A DNA stretch of 37,294 nucleotides from CAYSBE01 sp964429245 (GTDB taxonomy: Bacteria > Bacteroidota > Bacteroidia > UKL13-3): assembly GCA_964429245.1 (NCBI GenBank), contig CAYSBE010000010.1, positions 1 through 37,294 on the forward strand, written 5' to 3'. Position numbers and translations under genes: made by a program. Each line of letters starts with the position of its first letter. Within the stretch, counting starts at the first letter, position 1. This document shows positions 33,270 through 37,294 of the stretch, one piece after another. The notes beneath the pieces are model-generated. The model had not been told where the DNA came from. It searched no databases and worked only from the letters and a program-made list of their open reading frames with translations.

Positions 33270-34067
33270 ATGAGTTCGAAACCACTATTATCTATTATAA
33301 CTGTTTGTTATCTGGCCGAAAATCTGTTGGAAGAAACATTGCAAAGCGCCATGCAACAAACTTTTCAGGATTTTGAGTTGGTGATTATTGACGGTGGTTC
33401 AACGGATAATACAGTTGAAATTGCCCGGAAATATGCTTCTAAAACTGCTACGCTCATCAGCGAAAAGGATAAAGGTATTTATGATGCCATGAACAAAGGG
33501 GTGATGCATGCCAAAGGCGAGTGGATTTACTTTTTAAATGCCGGGGATCGTTTTTACAGTGATAGGGTACTCGAACATCTTTTTACAAAACCGATACCTG
33601 AAAAGGTAGGACTTATTTATGGCAAAGTGCAAACCATCAACGAACCTACCGGAGTGGATTATGTGGCAGGTGAGGAGGTAACAATCAAAGACTTTTACAA
33701 TCGTTACCCCATCAACCATCAGGCTACGTTTACACGTAAATCAGCATTTGTACAATTAGGTACTTATGATATTTCCTATAAACTGGCTGCTGACACAGAA
33801 TGGTTTGTAAGGATATTTAAATCAACAGATTTTGATACGCTTTTTGTGGATGAAATTATTTCCTATTATGACATTCAGGGCGCATCCTATCACAAACGCA
33901 TGCAAGGTTATCGGGAATACCTGCGTTTTTCATCACGACATTTTCCTTTGCCGGTTGTGTTGAAAAATTACCTCATGTATCCAATTATTTGGCTTAAAGT
34001 GAAACTCATACGTATACTTACTGGTACTCAACTATTTGCATGGTATCGGAAACAAAAATTTTCTTAA
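33270..34067 (+). CDS. Glycosyltransferase family 2
   Basis: 265-aa GT-A fold transferase. Start of the fold SIITVCYLAENLLEETLQSA, nucleotide-sugar motif VIIDGGSTDNT, DAMNKGVMHAKGEWIYFLNAGD (the metal-binding DxD-type site, here NAGD) and a later NHQATFTRKS. Similar to WcaA-like enzymes of capsule or O-antigen clusters; the sugar is not predictable, though the adjacent divergent GDP-fucose genes make a glycan role likely. The methyltransferase follows 22 bp downstream. Confidence 0.92.
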   Translation: MSSKPLLSIITVCYLAENLLEETLQSAMQQTFQDFELVIIDGGSTDNTVEIARKYASKTATLISEKDKGIYDAMNKGVMHAKGEWIYFLNAGDRFYSDRVLEHLFTKPIPEKVGLIYGKVQTINEPTGVDYVAGEEVTIKDFYNRYPINHQATFTRKSAFVQLGTYDISYKLAADTEWFVRIFKSTDFDTLFVDEIISYYDIQGASYHKRMQGYREYLRFSSRHFPLPVVLKNYLMYPIIWLKVKLIRILTGTQLFAWYRKQKFS

Positions 34068-34089
34068 TATCACATTTCAATTCAATTAC

Positions 34090-34728
34090 ATGTCCAACAT
34101 TCTTCCACACAAATTCCGGTTTTTTTATCAATCACTGAAGCATGAAAAGTTTAGCTTGCTTGATGTAGGCGCGGGCAGTGGTAGTCCCACAAAAACCAAA
34201 AGCTATTTTCCACGGTGTGCGTATCATGGTATTGATCGGGGTAATTACCGGAATGACGATGCCGATTTCAAAGCGATGGATGCTTTTTATGAAATGGACC
34301 TCACAGAACTAAAGTTTGACAATATTCCCAACAATTATTTTGATGTCATCATTATGTCGCATGTGATTGAACATTTGCACAATGGCGATAAAGTGATTGG
34401 AGGCCTTTTGAAAAAACTGAAAAGTGGGGGAAAGATATACATTGAATACCCCGGGCAAAAAAGTACCAAATTGCCCAGTATGCGCGATACGCTCAATTTT
34501 TATGATGACGACACGCACGTGAGAATTTATTCGGTAAAGGAAGTAAGTGCATTGCTAGAAAAAGGAGGGTGCAACATACTAAAATCAGGCACCAGGCGCT
34601 ATTGGCCATTCATTGTGTTGCTGCCCATCAGCTTTTTTCAACAGTGGATGAAAAAGGGTTATGTGCCCGGTGGCGTTTTTTGGGACTTGCTTGGTTTTGC
34701 AGAGTTTGTGTATGCTGTAAAAGAGTAA
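34090..34728 (+). CDS. Class I SAM-dependent methyltransferase
   Basis: 212 aa from ATG 34090 (MSNILPHKFRFFYQSLK); the frame extends to 34036 overlapping the glycosyltransferase, but this ATG fits the fold and spacing. SAM motif I LLDVGAGSGSPTKTK, then IDRGNYRN, and motif IV-VI region FDVIIMSHVIEHLHNGDKVIGGLLKKLKSGGKIYIEYPG (here given as DVIIMSHVIEHL and SGGKIYIEYPG). Likely acts on a glycan or lipid intermediate of the same pathway; the substrate is unknown. Confidence 0.88.
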   Translation: MSNILPHKFRFFYQSLKHEKFSLLDVGAGSGSPTKTKSYFPRCAYHGIDRGNYRNDDADFKAMDAFYEMDLTELKFDNIPNNYFDVIIMSHVIEHLHNGDKVIGGLLKKLKSGGKIYIEYPGQKSTKLPSMRDTLNFYDDDTHVRIYSVKEVSALLEKGGCNILKSGTRRYWPFIVLLPISFFQQWMKKGYVPGGVFWDLLGFAEFVYAVKE

Positions 34729-34739
34729 TGATTTTGAGA

Positions 34740-34860
34740 ATTTTAAATGTTGAATGCTGAATGATTTAATATCACCAGTCACCTGACAACTGATACCCGT
34801 CATCTGACAACTGTTAACCGACACCAGTCACAACTGAAAACTTCTCGCCTCTCGCTTCTC
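34740..34860. repeat. Degenerate CCTGACAACTG-type intergenic repeats
   Basis: Two near-copies, GTCACCTGACAACTGATACC and GTCATCTGACAACTGTTAACC, about 24 bp apart, then CACCAGTCACAACTGAAAAC and a CTCGCCTCTCGCTTCTCC tail running into the yidC stop. Not coding and no hairpin terminator seen. Comparable ACAACTG-rich stretches are familiar in Bacteroidota intergenic DNA (recall, not tested). Confidence 0.5.
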
Positions 34861-34861
34861 C

Positions 34862-36679
34862 TTATTTCTTCTTCAACTGCTTAGGGTCGATACCACGTTT
34901 TTTTGCCATGTCTTCTAAGCGTTGTTCAAACATTGATTTCTTGGCAGGTTTCTTTTTGTTTTCCTGAATCTGAGCGTGTATTTTATCTTCATCAACAAAC
35001 CTGCGTATGCCTAATTGTTGGCCGATGGTTACCAAATTTGAAAGGAAATAATAATAGTTCAAACCAGCAGGGTAGCTGTTTAATACAAACAAGAAAATTA
35101 CCGGCATCAGGTAGCTCATCCATTTCATTTGCGCATTGAGTCCTGCCCCCGTATTTTGGTTATTGTAATGTGTGAAGAGTAAGGAAGAAACAGTCATCAA
35201 TAATGCAAATAAACTTACGTGGTCACCATAATACGGAACAGTAAATGGTAGTTTAATAAGGGAATCGTAGGTTGATAAATCTTCGGCCCACAAGAATGAT
35301 TGCTGACGCAGCTCAAATGCTGAAGGGAAAAACTGAAACAAGGCAATCAATATTGGCATTTGCAACAATACCGGAACACAACCACCCAGTGGATTCACTC
35401 CCGCCTTGCGATACAGTTTCATGTTTTCTTGTTGAATCCGTGCAAGATCGTTGCCATATTTTTCCTTTAGTTCATCCATTTCCGGTTTCAACACCCGCAT
35501 TTTTGCGGTTGACAAATAGGAGCGGTATACAAGAGGAAACAACACTGTTTTGATGATGAGGGTGAGCAACAAAATGATGATACCAAAACTGCTGATGTAT
35601 TGGTTGAGGAAATAAAACACATTGATTACTACATATTTATTTACCCATCTAAAAATACCCCAACCCATTGGAATAATGCGCTCCAATTCAATATTCAGTT
35701 TTGATAATGTTTTGTAGTGATTGGGTGCATACAAAATATTCATGGCAAATGTTTCGCGCTCTTGATGGGCAAAAGGGATGGTAATGTTTGCAAATACTTT
35801 TTTTACATAGCTGCTGCCTTCTTTGCTTTGGGTTTCCACTACAGCATTTTCAAAAGCCTTATCCGAAATAAATGTGGTATTAAAATATTGTTGCTTAAAT
35901 GAAATCCATTGTACAGGCGTTTTGAGCGACTCTTTTCCATCAGATGTTTCAGTTAAATATGAAGGCTCATCATCAGAAAAACGATAATAAATGGTAGAAG
36001 TACGTTTTTCGTTTTCAGCATTTTTTTCCTGTGAGATGATATCCTGATTAATGTTTAGGTCAATGTAGTTGCTGTTGGCTGCAAGCACATTATTCATGCC
36101 ATTTAAAATCAGTTCGTATTTAAGCATATGCACATTTTCGCTAAATGAGTATCGCTGTTCGATAAATTGGTTTTCGCCCAATTGAGCAATCATGCTCAGG
36201 CTCTTACCATCTGCTGAGGGTTTTGGGGTAAAGAAAAGTTCAGATGACGTGATGGTCTTATTTTCACGGGTGGCAAAGGTAAATTCAAATTGGTTGTTGT
36301 CGCCATCCAACATTAGTAGGGGTGAGCCATTGTATGCTTTGTAGTTTTTCAATTCAACACGATAAGGTTTGCCCCCTTTATTGCTTAACGTAATTTTTAA
36401 TTGGTCGTTTTCAAAGTCAGTAAATGTTTCATTTCCCGTAGCCAAAGCGGCAAAAGTTCCGAGTTTGGTTTCGGCTTTTACTGTATCAATACTTGTAGCA
36501 ACGGCTACAGCCATTTCAGCAGCTTGAGCAAGGCTATCTTCTCGTTGTGCAAGGGCAAGAGCTGTTTCTTGTTTGGCTCTTAATGCCCGCAACTCTTCTT
36601 CGGAAGGTTGATTGAAATAGGCAAAGCCGATGAGAATAAGAAATATAAGGGATAGGCCAATGATTGAATTTCTGTCCAT
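34862..36679 (-). CDS. yidC: Membrane protein insertase YidC
   Basis: Inserts and folds inner-membrane proteins, alone or with Sec. 605 aa, typical for Bacteroidota. N-terminal anchor (NSIIGLSLIFLILIGFAYF), a large periplasmic beta-sandwich (about 75-345), then the conserved 5-TM core: TVLFPLVYRSYLSTAKM, NPLGGCVPVLLQMPILIALF and FNYYYFLSNLVTIGQQ-like region (YYYFLSNLVTIGQQ). The tail is Lys-rich (KKPAKKS, KQLKKK), able to contact ribosomes. It has its own -7 box at 36703-36710. Confidence 0.96.
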   Translation of the reverse strand: MDRNSIIGLSLIFLILIGFAYFNQPSEEELRALRAKQETALALAQREDSLAQAAEMAVAVATSIDTVKAETKLGTFAALATGNETFTDFENDQLKITLSNKGGKPYRVELKNYKAYNGSPLLMLDGDNNQFEFTFATRENKTITSSELFFTPKPSADGKSLSMIAQLGENQFIEQRYSFSENVHMLKYELILNGMNNVLAANSNYIDLNINQDIISQEKNAENEKRTSTIYYRFSDDEPSYLTETSDGKESLKTPVQWISFKQQYFNTTFISDKAFENAVVETQSKEGSSYVKKVFANITIPFAHQERETFAMNILYAPNHYKTLSKLNIELERIIPMGWGIFRWVNKYVVINVFYFLNQYISSFGIIILLLTLIIKTVLFPLVYRSYLSTAKMRVLKPEMDELKEKYGNDLARIQQENMKLYRKAGVNPLGGCVPVLLQMPILIALFQFFPSAFELRQQSFLWAEDLSTYDSLIKLPFTVPYYGDHVSLFALLMTVSSLLFTHYNNQNTGAGLNAQMKWMSYLMPVIFLFVLNSYPAGLNYYYFLSNLVTIGQQLGIRRFVDEDKIHAQIQENKKKPAKKSMFEQRLEDMAKKRGIDPKQLKKK

Positions 36680-36702
36680 TTTGTTGTGTTAAAAATCGGG
36701 TG

Positions 36703-36710
36703 CAAATGTA
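36703..36710 (-). promoter_or_regulatory. -7 box of yidC
   Basis: Minus-strand TACATTTG, perfect TAnnTTTG, about 24 bp before the ATG at 36679. No clear -33 box. Confidence 0.6.
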
Positions 36711-36810
36711 TGCTTTCTAAATGAATAACCTAATGCATATAAGGTGTTAATAAAGAATGAACATACCACTTTTTAACTTATACATGATTTCATATAAATA
36801 TGTTAAGGAA

Positions 36811-37287
36811 TTAAATTGAGAAAAATAATAATAATCCTAAAATTGAATAAGTTATAAATACAATTGGAATGATTAACATTAACCATTGATCGTTATTATA
36901 ATATTTTACAAAGGCAATTATTCCAAATATGATACAAATAGAAAAGAACACGCCTACATAAAGAGCAGAACCACTTATTACAGCCAGTAAGCCAAGTAAA
37001 AATGAAATTAGAGTAAATGTGGCAGCAATATTTTTTTTATTTTGAGGTTTCGGTTCTGAATATGATTGTATTAAAGGCTTTTTTGTTGAAGTGTCTGAAA
37101 AAATTGTTGTTGGTTTAGTATTCTCAGAAACGCTTGAACGTATAAATTTTTGTTGAGTTTGTTTAATGCTAGTAGGAATATAAAAATTGGCATTATCTGT
37201 TGTTTGATTTTTTACGAATTCTGAGTTACAGGTAAGTTCTGTGTAAGTACCCCTAAAAATCGGACTGGATAAAATTAGGCAAAATGT
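36811..37287 (-). CDS. Open frame for a small membrane protein lacking an ATG start
   Basis: Minus-strand frame of 158 codons between a stop at 37290-37288 and TAA 36813-36811. Its N-terminal part (ILSSPIFRGTYTELTCNSEF) looks like the end of a lipoprotein-type signal; then a polar Thr/Gln/Lys-rich stretch, and about three hydrophobic segments (ATFTLISFLLGLLAVISGSA, VFFSICIIFGIIAF, IPIVFITYSILGLLLFFSI) like DUF4190-type membrane proteins. There is no ATG before the last segments, so the start is missing: the window edge may be a contig end with an error, or the start is ATT/TTG-like, or the gene is broken. Codon use and the hydrophobic pattern argue that it is real coding sequence. Confidence 0.5.
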   Translation of the reverse strand, partial: TFCLILSSPIFRGTYTELTCNSEFVKNQTTDNANFYIPTSIKQTQQKFIRSSVSENTKPTTIFSDTSTKKPLIQSYSEPKPQNKKNIAATFTLISFLLGLLAVISGSALYVGVFFSICIIFGIIAFVKYYNNDQWLMLIIPIVFITYSILGLLLFFSI

Positions 37288-37294
37288 TTAATTT

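Overview
The window looks like a chromosomal segment of a Bacteroidota bacterium (Chitinophagales/Sphingobacteriales/Flavobacteriales-like; no finer placement is possible from sequence alone). The reasons are: two secreted proteins with type IX secretion C-terminal sorting domains (VYPNPSKG, LYPNPANE), a fused SecDF, a long YidC, a DUF4143 ATPase, and many promoters with the Bacteroidota -7 box TAnnTTTG. Base composition is AT-rich throughout. Two runs of exactly 100 N are scaffold joins. The second is flanked by an exact 55-bp repeat and is almost certainly an assembly overlap (k = 55), so secDF is intact in reality.

Region by region: (1) 1-7945 is a suf Fe-S cluster operon, sufC-sufD-sufS ... 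sufE-sufT, broken up by unrelated material. A GxxExxY gene sits inside an inverted CTTTGCG-rich repeat between sufD and sufS. A DUF4143 ATPase follows sufS and is bounded by a second copy of the last 54 bp of sufS that differs only synonymously. A convergent seven-repeat FG-GAP type IX cargo separates sufS from sufE. (2) 7987-8707 is a tRNA-Ser(GCT)/tRNA-Pro(TGG) pair followed by a small GIY-YIG nuclease gene. It includes a duplicated and altered 3' half of the tRNA-Pro and a truncated second GIY-YIG copy at the gap. (3) 8935-11576 is a large tandem CbxX/SpoVK-type AAA+ ATPase with a duplicated beta-rich N-terminal region. (4) 11594-13355 holds a secreted subtilase and, upstream of it, a candidate small RNA with its own promoter and terminator. 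(5) 13436-20055 is a tetR-tolC-mfp-RND efflux operon on the minus strand with an operator-like triple half-site. (6) 20121-31060 holds housekeeping and envelope genes: uridine kinase, SecDF, OmpA-like protein, universal stress protein, nucleoside phosphorylase, metallophosphoesterase, IspE, a second type IX cargo, DedA, and a 41-aa lipoprotein with a possibly leaderless start. (7) 31067-34728 is a surface-glycan group: gmd-fcl (GDP-L-fucose synthesis) divergent from a GT2 glycosyltransferase and a methyltransferase. (8) 34862-36679 is yidC, followed upstream by an ATG-less open frame for a small membrane protein at the window edge.

How the genes work together: SufC/D/S/E/T make Fe-S clusters. 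SecDF and YidC support export and membrane insertion of envelope proteins such as the two type IX cargos, the OmpA protein and the efflux pump. The fucose, glycosyltransferase and methyltransferase genes supply surface sugars. The most unusual signals are the recoded duplicate of the sufS 3' end around the DUF4143 gene, the tRNA-Pro 3'-half/GIY-YIG module, the inverted repeat around the GxxExxY gene, the candidate sRNA at about 13260-13355, and the N-terminal duplication in the tandem AAA+ protein.
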